The notes beneath the pieces are model-generated. The model had not been told where the DNA came from. It made no database searches and was given only the letters and a program-made list of their open reading frames with translations. DNA of 5,170 nucleotides from Acidobacteriota bacterium. GTDB lineage: Bacteria > Acidobacteriota > Vicinamibacteria > Vicinamibacterales > UBA2999. Positions 1-5,170 of the stretch are shown piece after piece; within the stretch, counting starts at the first letter, position 1, and every line of letters starts with the position of its first letter. The DNA is taken from NCBI GenBank assembly GCA_947478985.1, contig CANJYC010000162.1, forward strand, positions 1 through 5,170, in the 5' to 3' direction. Both the position numbers and the translations under genes were made by a program.

Positions 1-290
1 CCCCGGCAGGCAGCGTGGCCTTCCTCCCGCCTGACCTGGCCACGGGCGTGAAGTCCGGCTATACCTTCACGAATGCCGGCGTGATTCCCGTCGTGCTGGC
101 TCAGGCGCTCACCTGCAACAACACCGCGGATTCGCACACCGGTTTCCTGGCAACCGGCAATCCCACGACGGACGGCACGACCGGCGTGCGGGCCTTCGGT
201 GTGGACCAGACCGGGGTGATCCGCTGGACGGGTGCCGCCGCCGGCATCACCGACGCGGCGACCTACGCGGCCGCTCAGGTGCTCCAGTAA
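1..290 (+). CDS. Type IV pilin-like protein, C-terminal fragment (5' end outside window)
   Basis: Reading frame 3 is open from the left edge to a TAA at 288-290, giving 95 visible residues. A GTG at 15 could be read as a start, but the frame continues upstream of it and no ribosome binding site precedes it, so this is the end of a longer gene. The fragment is rich in Gly, Thr and Ala. It contains the segment GTTGVRAFGVDQTGVIRW, which resembles the C-terminal beta region of short type IV pilins in Acidobacteriota and Deltaproteobacteria (typically TxGxRxFxxDxxGxIR). The conserved N-terminal helix and prepilin cleavage site would lie outside the window. One Cys is visible (codon 114-116), so any disulfide partner must be upstream or absent. 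A strong terminator follows, and a prepilin peptidase gene lies about 4 kb downstream, which supports a pilin role. It could instead be a minor pilin or pseudopilin rather than the major subunit. Confidence 0.8.
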   Translation, partial: PAGSVAFLPPDLATGVKSGYTFTNAGVIPVVLAQALTCNNTADSHTGFLATGNPTTDGTTGVRAFGVDQTGVIRWTGAAAGITDAATYAAAQVLQ

Positions 291-300
291 GAGACCAGGC

Positions 301-315
301 GAGCTGTCACAGCTC
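301..315 (+). other. Small perfect hairpin after the pilin stop codon
   Basis: GAGCTG (301-306) and CAGCTC (310-315) are perfect inverted repeats around a 3-nt loop TCA. The hairpin starts 10 nt after the pilin stop and sits 6 nt upstream of the terminator stem. No T-run follows, so it is not a terminator itself. It could protect the 3' end of an abundant pilin mRNA, or be chance; the stem is only 6 bp. Confidence 0.4.
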
Positions 316-321
316 TTGGGG

Positions 322-352
322 AAGGGACGCTCCGCTGGAGCGTCCCTTTTTT
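322..352 (+). terminator. Intrinsic (Rho-independent) terminator of the pilin gene
   Basis: GGGACGCTCC (324-333) pairs perfectly with GGAGCGTCCC (337-346) around a 3-nt loop GCT, and is followed directly by six T residues (347-352). The two A residues at 322-323 can pair with the first two Ts, extending the stem to 12 bp. It lies 31 nt after the pilin stop. It separates the pilin message from the downstream operon, either fully or with partial readthrough. Confidence 0.93.
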
Positions 353-381
353 GTTGTAGGATGCGGGCGGACGATTTTTCT

Positions 382-1611
382 ATGAAGAAACATAGCCGCA
401 CACTGATCCTGGCCCTGGCCGTTCTTGCCCTGGGCGCCTCTCTGGCCGCCCTCTACGTGCACTACCGGCTGCTGGCTGACCCCAACTACACGAGCTTCTG
501 CGACGTGAGTGCCACGGTGAGCTGCGAAGCGCTCTACGAGAGCGCCTACGGAACCGTGGCCGGCGTTCCTGTCGCGGCGGGCGGCGTCATCTGGGCAGGC
601 CTCGTGCTCGCATTCGCTCTCGGCATGGGCGGAAAGCGGCCGGCGGCGGACAGCGCCGCGCTCACCAGCTATGTCTTTCTGCTCTCGGTCATCGGCCTGG
701 CGGTGGTCCTCTACTTCGGATACGCCTCGTTCATCATTCTCCAGAAGCTTTGCCTGCTGTGCATGACCACGTATGTAGCGGTCATCGGCATCTTCATCGT
801 GTCCGGCGCCGCATCGGCCCCGGTCGGCACCTTGCCGTCCCGCCTGGGCGCTGACCTGCGTCGCCTGCGCAGCAGCCCGCTCGCGATCGGGCTGGCGCTC
901 GTCTGGCTCGTCGGTTCGGTGGGCCTCGTCGCCTTCTTCCCCCGTGAGCAGAACGCCGGCGCCGCGACGAGCGAGACGGCGGCTGCGGAAGAAGCCGCCC
1001 CGGAGGAAACGCTCTCAGTCACCGAGATTGCGGACTTCGAACAGTGGCTCTCACAGCAGGAGCGCGTGGCGCTCGATGTGGATGCCGCAGGGGCCAAAGT
1101 CCTCATCGTGAAGTTCAACGACTACCAGTGCCCGGCGTGCCGCCAGACCTATTACGCCTACAAGTCGCTGCGGGAAAAATACGCGAAGCAGGCCCCCGGC
1201 GTCGTGCGGTTCGTGACGGTCGATTTCCCCCTCGACTCTGAGTGCAACACCGGCGGTCCCCACCCTTCAGGGTGCGAAGCCGCGGTTGCCGTGCGGATGG
1301 CGCGCGAGAAGAACCGTGGAGAAGCGATGGAGGCCTGGCTGTTTGAGAACCAGGCCCGCCTCTCGCGAGATGTCATCAAGGATGGGCTGCGCGAAGTGGC
1401 TCAGGTCACGGACTACGATGCCAGATATACCAAGACGCTGGATATGGTGCGCCTCGATGTCCAGAAGGGCCAGCGCCTGAAGGTGAGCGGCACGCCGACC
1501 TTCTACATCAACGGCATCAAGATCGGCGGCGGGCTGCGCCCCGCCTATTTCGACGCGGCGATTGCGTACGAACTGAAAAAGGCGCAGGCTGCCGCGCCCG
1601 GTGCTGAATAG
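382..1611 (+). CDS. VKOR-DsbA fusion: membrane vitamin K epoxide reductase domain with C-terminal DsbA-like thioredoxin domain
   Basis: The 409-residue product should make disulfide bonds in exported proteins: the DsbA-like domain oxidises substrates and the VKOR domain reoxidises it using quinone. VKOR part (residues about 7-141): hydrophobic segments near 7-28, 61-82, 95-114 and 115-141, a loop cysteine pair C40/C48, Ser54 in the usual place after the loop, and the active-site CLLC at C124-C127. A fifth membrane segment (about 166-186) and an Ala/Glu-rich linker (191-212) lead to the DsbA-like domain (about 215-400). That domain has a CPAC active site at C250-C253, a second pair C288/C298, and a cis-Pro motif SGTPTFYING (Pro372). 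Five membrane segments would put the thioredoxin domain in the periplasm, as needed. ATG 382 is chosen because it gives a normal MKK signal-anchor start with a weak GGCGGA 10 nt upstream. An in-frame ATG at 361 would add seven residues but has no binding site. The frame stays open further upstream only because it overlaps the pilin end. The family is clear; the specific substrates are not. Confidence 0.93.
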   Translation: MKKHSRTLILALAVLALGASLAALYVHYRLLADPNYTSFCDVSATVSCEALYESAYGTVAGVPVAAGGVIWAGLVLAFALGMGGKRPAADSAALTSYVFLLSVIGLAVVLYFGYASFIILQKLCLLCMTTYVAVIGIFIVSGAASAPVGTLPSRLGADLRRLRSSPLAIGLALVWLVGSVGLVAFFPREQNAGAATSETAAAEEAAPEETLSVTEIADFEQWLSQQERVALDVDAAGAKVLIVKFNDYQCPACRQTYYAYKSLREKYAKQAPGVVRFVTVDFPLDSECNTGGPHPSGCEAAVAVRMAREKNRGEAMEAWLFENQARLSRDVIKDGLREVAQVTDYDARYTKTLDMVRLDVQKGQRLKVSGTPTFYINGIKIGGGLRPAYFDAAIAYELKKAQAAAPGAE

Positions 1612-1613
1612 GC

Positions 1614-1631
1614 ATCAGGCTATGGCCTGAT
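1614..1631 (+). other. Hairpin filling the gap before the ABC ATPase start
   Basis: ATCAGGC (1614-1620) and GCCTGAT (1625-1631) form a perfect 7-bp inverted repeat with a 4-nt loop TATG. It begins 3 nt after the VKOR-DsbA stop and ends 5 nt before the ATPase ATG. No T-run follows, so it is not an intrinsic terminator. It occupies the place where a Shine-Dalgarno sequence would be, and none is visible. Confidence 0.5.
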
Positions 1632-1636
1632 TCCCC

Positions 1637-2617
1637 ATGGACGCCATACGGACAGAGGCGCTTACCAAGCACTACTCCGTTGGATTCTGGCGACCGCGCC
1701 CATACCGGGCCCTCGAGGGGCTGACGCTGAGCGTGGGGCAGGGCGAGGTCTTCGGTTTTCTCGGTCCCAACGGCGCCGGTAAGACGACCACGCTCAAGCT
1801 GCTGATGCAGCTCATCTACCCGACCTCCGGGCACGCCGAAATTCTCGGCCGCCCCGTTGGTGACGTCGCGGTCAAGCGTCGCATCGGGTTCCTGCCGGAG
1901 AACCCCTACTTCTACGACCACCTCACCGCAGAAGAGCTGCTCGAATACGTTGGTGCGCTCTTCGGATACAGCGCCCGCGAATGCCGCGCGCGCGCGACGG
2001 CGAGGCTCGATGAGGTCGGCATCGGCGCCGAGCGGCGGCTGCAGCTCCGGAAATTCTCGAAGGGGATGCTGCAGCGCGTCGGCATCGCGCAGGCGCTTAT
2101 CAATGAGCCCGAAGTCGTGTTCTTCGACGAACCGATGTCGGGGCTCGATCCGCTCGGACGACGGGAAATTCGCCATCTCATTCTGCGACTGCGCGATCGC
2201 GGTGCCACCGTCTTCTTCAGCTCGCACGTCCTCTCCGACGCGGAGGCGCTCTGCAGTCAGGTCGCGATTGTCGTGGGCGGGCGACTCGTGTCCTCGGGAC
2301 ATCTCACGGACCTGCTCGCCCTGCGTGTCCGCGGGTGGGAACTGGTGATGGCTGGTCTCAGCCGCGAGGCGATCGAGCGGATCCCTGGGGTGCTGCGGGT
2401 CACACAGGTTGGCGTCGATCGCTACGTGCTCGAGCTGCCGCTGACACCTCCGCCAGAGCAGTTGCTCGCGACATGCGTGGCGCATGGTGCGTCGCTCGTG
2501 TCGCTCAACCCGATTCGCGACACGCTCGAGGATCTGTTCGTGCGGCAGGTCGCGGCTGCCGGAACCGACCGGGGGCTGTCGACACCTGATGCCCGGAGCC
2601 CGGAATCAACACGATGA
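1637..2617 (+). CDS. ABC transporter ATP-binding protein, ABC-2 export type (PilH-like by context)
   Basis: This is the cytoplasmic ATPase that powers the membrane permease encoded next. The 326-residue product has Walker A GPNGAGKT (43-50), a Q-loop region GFLPEN (84-89) with Glu in place of the usual Gln, an ABC signature in the variant form FSKGM (140-144), Walker B VVFFDEP (160-166), a D-loop SGLD (168-171) and the H-loop His197 in SSHVLSDAEAL. The FSKGM signature and SSHVLS motif are typical of the branch that pairs with ABC-2 permeases. A C-terminal extension (about 235-310) matches the small domain often found in this branch. The ATG at 1637 is the only reasonable start: an in-frame TGA at 1628-1630 blocks extension. 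The last codons overlap the permease start as ATGA. Synteny with a pilin and a prepilin peptidase suggests a counterpart of M. xanthus PilH, a homologue needed for pilus biogenesis. The transported substrate cannot be read from sequence, and a general exporter role is possible. Confidence 0.95.
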   Translation: MDAIRTEALTKHYSVGFWRPRPYRALEGLTLSVGQGEVFGFLGPNGAGKTTTLKLLMQLIYPTSGHAEILGRPVGDVAVKRRIGFLPENPYFYDHLTAEELLEYVGALFGYSARECRARATARLDEVGIGAERRLQLRKFSKGMLQRVGIAQALINEPEVVFFDEPMSGLDPLGRREIRHLILRLRDRGATVFFSSHVLSDAEALCSQVAIVVGGRLVSSGHLTDLLALRVRGWELVMAGLSREAIERIPGVLRVTQVGVDRYVLELPLTPPPEQLLATCVAHGASLVSLNPIRDTLEDLFVRQVAAAGTDRGLSTPDARSPESTR

Positions 2618-3420
2618 GAACCATCGCGCGCGTGGCCGTGAGCGTGTTCCGCGAGTCGGTGCGGAACAAGGTGCTCTACAGCCTGGTGTGCTTCGCCGTG
2701 CTGCTCATCAGCACCGCGTATCTCATCGGGCAGCTCACGGCCGGGCAGGACATCAAGATCATCAAGGACCTGGGCCTGGCCGCGATCTCGATCTTCGGCC
2801 TGCTGATCGCGGTCTTCCTCGGGATCACGCTCGTCTGGAAGGAGATTGAGCAGCGGAGCATCTACAGCATGCTCGCCAAGCCGCTCAGCCGCTCCGAGTT
2901 CGTGCTGGGGAAGTACGCGGGTCTCGCGCTCACGCTCGTGGTGAACGTCGGGCTGATGGGCCTCGCGTACTACGCGATGCTCGCCTACATGGCGACCACC
3001 TTTCCCCCGGAGGCGCGGGCCGCCTGGCCGGCACCCGCGGTCGACCCTGCGCTCATGAAGGCGCTGGGGCTCATCCTGGTGGAACTGCTCCTGGTCACGG
3101 CTGTGGCGCTGTTCTTCTCCACGTTCTCGAGCCCGTTCCTGTCGGCGGTCCTCACGCTTGCGATCTGGGTGATTGGCACCTTCGACGCGGACCTGCGGAA
3201 CTTCGAGTCGGTGGTGGCTTCGCCGTCGGCTGCCGCGCTCGCGCGAGGGCTCTACTACCTGATCCCGAACTTCGGGGCCTTCGATGTGAAGCTGCAGGTC
3301 GTGCACGGGCTCCCGGTGTCGTGGGATTACGTGGTGACGACGGCCGCCTACGGCGCCGTCTATGTGGTGCTGCTGCTTACCGGCGCGGTCGCGATTTTCT
3401 CGCGGCGGGATTTCAAGTGA
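2614..3420 (+). CDS. ABC-2 type transporter permease (PilI-like by context)
   Basis: The 268-residue inner membrane protein is the transmembrane partner of the preceding ATPase. Six hydrophobic segments are seen at about 19-39, 53-76, 101-126, 147-169, 172-190 and 240-263. Between the second and third lies the characteristic ABC-2 stretch containing EIEQRSIYSMLAKPLSR (77-93) and GKYAG (99-103), which in this family contacts the ATPase. Length and topology are normal for the NosY-like/ABC2_membrane_2 group. Between segments 5 and 6 is a roughly 50-residue hydrophilic region (about 191-239). The start codon overlaps the ATPase stop by four bases (ATGA) with only a weak GGA 9 nt upstream, so translational coupling is likely. 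The stop overlaps the next gene by one base. Assignment to the permease family is secure; PilI-like function rests on gene order. Confidence 0.93.
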   Translation: MRTIARVAVSVFRESVRNKVLYSLVCFAVLLISTAYLIGQLTAGQDIKIIKDLGLAAISIFGLLIAVFLGITLVWKEIEQRSIYSMLAKPLSRSEFVLGKYAGLALTLVVNVGLMGLAYYAMLAYMATTFPPEARAAWPAPAVDPALMKALGLILVELLLVTAVALFFSTFSSPFLSAVLTLAIWVIGTFDADLRNFESVVASPSAAALARGLYYLIPNFGAFDVKLQVVHGLPVSWDYVVTTAAYGAVYVVLLLTGAVAIFSRRDFK

Positions 3421-4340
3421 TGACGGTACGTGGGTGGACGCTGGCAGTCGGCCTGGCGGCGCTGCTGGCTGGTGTCGTCGGCCTGCAGCGTGCGCGCGAG
3501 CGTCTCGATCCGCTGCCGATGCCTGATGGCGGCGGCTCGGTGCTCTACGTGCGCTCGCCGGAGGTGATGAAGCGCGCGGTGCTCTCCTACGACGCGGTTG
3601 CGGCCGATCTCTACTGGATTCGCGCCATCCAGCACTACGGTGCCACCAAGCTCTCGACCGATCCGGGTAAGGCCTACGATCAGCTGTATCCGCTCCTCGA
3701 CATCTCCACCTCGCTCGACCCCGACTTCACCGTGGCGTACCGGTTCGGTGCCATCTTTCTCTCGGAGCCATTTCCGAACGGCCCAGGGCGCGCAGACCAG
3801 GCCATTGCGCTGCTCCAGAAGGGCCTCACGGCGCGGCCGGAGACCTGGGCGTTCGCGCAGGACATCGGGTTCGTCCACTACTGGTGGCGGCACGACTACG
3901 CGCAGGCCGCGGCCTGGTTTCTGCGGGCGTCGGCCATTCCCGGCGCGCCGGCCTGGATGAAGCCACTGGCCGCGGTGACCCTGGCGCAGGGCGGCAACCG
4001 CGCGTCGTCACGGCAGTTGTGGCAGCAGGTCAACGACAGCGCCGATGTGGACTGGCTCCGCACGCAGGCACGGCTGCGCCTGCGGCAGCTTGACGCGCTC
4101 GACCAGATCGATGCCCTGCGCACGATCGCGGCGGCGTACGAGCGTCGCACCGGTCTGCGGCTGCGCTCATGGGACGATCTGGTGCGGAGCGGGTACCTGC
4201 GTGGTGTGCCGCGCGATCCGGCCGGATACCTGTATCGGCTCGACGCGGCACGCGGGCGGATTACGCTGGCGCCGGACTCGTCGCTCAATCCGCTGCCCAC
4301 CGAACCGGTCAGCCTCAGCAGCATGGGGCCGACCCTGTGA
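3420..4340 (+). CDS. Membrane-anchored TPR-like protein of unknown function in the pilus/ABC operon
   Basis: The 306-residue product has an N-terminal signal-anchor (about 6-22: WTLAVGLAALLAGVVGL) with no lipobox Cys and no cysteines anywhere, so it is probably tethered to the inner membrane and faces the periplasm. The middle (about 55-220) is helical and contains TPR-like units near 100-136 and 143-172, with the conserved-looking segment ADLYWIRAIQHYG (61-73) shared by a family often found beside ABC transporters and pilus genes. The C-terminal part (about 241-285) has a distinct pattern: WDDLVRSGYLRGVPRDPAGY (251-270) followed by a short beta-rich end. The ATG at 3420 overlaps the permease stop (TGATG) with a GCGGGA 9 nt upstream; the longer in-frame extension to 3321 lies wholly inside the permease gene and is rejected. 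The position suggests an accessory subunit for the ABC transporter or pilus assembly; it may be a positional equivalent of M. xanthus PilG, but I cannot show homology. A standalone TPR protein is the alternative. Confidence 0.88.
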   Translation: MTVRGWTLAVGLAALLAGVVGLQRARERLDPLPMPDGGGSVLYVRSPEVMKRAVLSYDAVAADLYWIRAIQHYGATKLSTDPGKAYDQLYPLLDISTSLDPDFTVAYRFGAIFLSEPFPNGPGRADQAIALLQKGLTARPETWAFAQDIGFVHYWWRHDYAQAAAWFLRASAIPGAPAWMKPLAAVTLAQGGNRASSRQLWQQVNDSADVDWLRTQARLRLRQLDALDQIDALRTIAAAYERRTGLRLRSWDDLVRSGYLRGVPRDPAGYLYRLDAARGRITLAPDSSLNPLPTEPVSLSSMGPTL

Positions 4341-5110
4341 CGGCTGAGGGGATGTTGGTCGTGGCGCTCGCGCTGTTCGGGGCCTGCATCGGGAGCTTCC
4401 TGAACGTCTGTATCTACCGTCTCCCACGGCGCGAGTCGCTCATGTGGCCGGCTTCCCGCTGCACGTCGTGCCAGCGCGCGCTGGCCTGGTACGAGAACGT
4501 GCCGATTCTGGGCTGGCTCACGCTGCGGGGCCGGTGCCGGACCTGTCACGCCGGAATCTCCGTGATGTACCCCATCGTGGAGGCCATTACCGCTCTCATC
4601 TTCGCCAGCGGCTATCTGATGTATGGCTGGACGGCGATGCTCGCCGTGCGGCTCCTGTTTGCCTGCGCGATGCTCGTGCTGTTCGTCATCGACCTGCAGC
4701 ATCAGATTCTGCCGAACGTGATCACGCTGCCCGGCGTCGTCATCGGCCTGGTGCTGAGCGTCTTCATGCCGCCCGGCTGGCTCTCGTCGCTCATCGGCAT
4801 CCTCGCGGGTGGCGGCGTGCTGCTGGCCTTGATGGAGGGCTACGCGCGCGCGCGCGGCATTGAAGGACTCGGCATGGGTGACGTGAAGATGCTCGCGATG
4901 ATCGGCGCGTTTCTCGGCTGGCCGCTCATGCTGCTGACGCTGGTGCTCGCGTCTTTCTCCGGATCGGCGGTCGGCCTCGCGCTGATGGCCGCCAGGCGGG
5001 CCGGCGCGAAGACGGCCCTGCCGTTCGGAACGTTTCTCGCGGTGGGGGCGATCGTGGCCGCGGTGGTCGGCGACGACCTGCTCGCCTGGTATCTGTCGTT
5101 CTACCGGTGA
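4337..5110 (+). CDS. pilD: Prepilin peptidase / N-methyltransferase (type IV leader peptidase)
   Basis: This polytopic inner membrane aspartyl protease removes the short leader from type IV prepilins and methylates the new N-terminus. The 257-residue product has the N-terminal domain (about 11-95) with GACIGSFLNVCIYRLPR (15-31) and two zinc-type cysteine pairs C42/C45 and C67/C70, the bifunctional form of the family. The peptidase A24 domain (about 100-215) carries both catalytic aspartates: Asp119 in VIDLQHQILPN and Asp182 in GMGDVK. The late motif LPFGTFLA (228-235) is also typical. Length is normal. GTG 4337 is chosen because it overlaps the previous stop as GTGA, matching the other junctions, with GGGG 8 nt upstream; an ATG at 4352 would drop five residues and has a purine run too close to it. 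The pilin gene at the start of the window is an obvious substrate. GspO of a type II secretion system is the same family, so the symbol reflects context. The last codons lie within a tandem repeat. Confidence 0.96.
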   Translation: MTAEGMLVVALALFGACIGSFLNVCIYRLPRRESLMWPASRCTSCQRALAWYENVPILGWLTLRGRCRTCHAGISVMYPIVEAITALIFASGYLMYGWTAMLAVRLLFACAMLVLFVIDLQHQILPNVITLPGVVIGLVLSVFMPPGWLSSLIGILAGGGVLLALMEGYARARGIEGLGMGDVKMLAMIGAFLGWPLMLLTLVLASFSGSAVGLALMAARRAGAKTALPFGTFLAVGAIVAAVVGDDLLAWYLSFYR

Positions 5111-5170
5111 CGCACTACCGGTGACGCATTACAGGTGACGCATTAAAGGTGACGCATTAAAGGTGACACA
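5101..5170 (+). repeat. Tandem array of a 14-bp unit, at least five copies, running off the right edge
   Basis: Five head-to-tail 14-bp units fill 5101-5170: two identical copies CTACCGGTGACGCA (5101-5114, 5115-5128), then TTACAGGTGACGCA (5129-5142), TTAAAGGTGACGCA (5143-5156) and TTAAAGGTGACACA (5157-5170). The core GGTGAC is invariant. The first copy includes the final Tyr and Arg codons and the TGA of the prepilin peptidase gene. Copies change stepwise from GC-rich to AT-rich going right. There are no spacers, so it is not CRISPR. Total copy number is unknown because the window ends inside the array. Confidence 0.93.

Noticed and set aside
232..381. Upstream extension of the VKOR-DsbA frame into the pilin gene and terminator
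   Set aside because: The added residues cross the pilin 3' end and the terminator stem, have no family similarity, and hide the natural MKK signal-anchor start at 382.
1361..1370. Perfect palindrome TCTCGCGAGA as an operator
   Set aside because: It is inside the DsbA-like coding region, single copy, and such CG-rich palindromes are expected by chance here.
164..1643. Loss of function of the ABC ATPase from the Glu in the Q-loop and the non-LSGGQ signature
   Set aside because: LPEN in the Q-loop region and (F/Y)SKGM signatures are common in active ATPases that pair with ABC-2 permeases; the relevant codons are within 1637-2617, and Walker A, Walker B and H-loop residues are all intact.
1517..2485. 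Long minus-strand open frame (322 codons) opposite the ABC ATPase
   Set aside because: It lies antisense to a gene with every ATPase motif. Its product is rich in Arg, Glu and His with no recognisable domain, as expected from the complement of GC-rich coding DNA.
2422..3306. Minus-strand open frame (294 codons) opposite the ATPase end and permease
   Set aside because: Highly charged, low-complexity product complementary to a clear six-segment permease; a GC-driven shadow.
3321..3419. Upstream extension of the TPR protein frame
   Set aside because: It lies wholly inside the permease gene in another frame. The ATG at 3420 gives a proper membrane anchor and a coupled TGATG junction.
3896..4702. 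Minus-strand open frame (268 codons) opposite the TPR gene end and prepilin peptidase
   Set aside because: It spans two well supported genes, and its product is Arg/His-rich with no motif.
5101..5170. CRISPR array or plasmid-type iterons at the right edge
   Set aside because: The units are 14 bp and directly adjacent with no spacers, which excludes CRISPR. Nothing nearby suggests a replication protein or origin, so iterons are not supported.

Overview
The window is a GC-rich, densely coding bacterial stretch with every recognisable gene on the + strand. Codon use, the short C-terminal pilin fragment and the overall gene set look like an Acidobacteriota chromosome (perhaps Vicinamibacteria) or a related deep-branching group. 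That assignment is inference from style and not from a marker gene.

Layout: (1) 1-290 is the 3' end of a type IV pilin-like gene that begins outside the window. (2) 301-352 holds a small hairpin followed by a textbook intrinsic terminator. (3) 382-1611 encodes a fused VKOR-DsbA protein, a self-contained disulfide-forming enzyme with its reoxidising membrane domain and its periplasmic thioredoxin-fold domain in one chain. (4) 1637-2617 and 2614-3420 encode the ATPase and permease of an ABC-2 type transporter. (5) 3420-4340 encodes an N-terminally anchored TPR-like protein with a distinctive C-terminal tail. (6) 4337-5110 encodes a complete prepilin peptidase (PilD/GspO family). (7) 5101-5170 is a 14-bp tandem repeat array that begins inside the last codons of the peptidase gene and runs off the right edge.

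The last four genes are joined by overlapping stop/start codons (ATGA, TGATG, GTGA), so they are almost certainly one translationally coupled operon. The VKOR-DsbA gene lies 25 nt upstream and probably belongs to it. The order pilin, ABC ATPase, ABC permease, prepilin peptidase recalls the pilA-pilG-pilH-pilI-pilD block of Myxococcus xanthus, where the ABC transporter is needed for type IV pilus biogenesis. The simplest reading is a pilus assembly module: a structural pilin, an oxidative folding enzyme for exported proteins, an ABC transporter plus an anchored TPR partner, and the peptidase that processes the prepilin. No mobile element, RNA gene or CRISPR array is visible. The most unusual items are the VKOR-DsbA gene inserted in a pilin/ABC/PilD block, the terminator just before that gene with no obvious new promoter, the hairpin in place of a ribosome binding site ahead of the ATPase gene, and the graded 14-bp repeat array.
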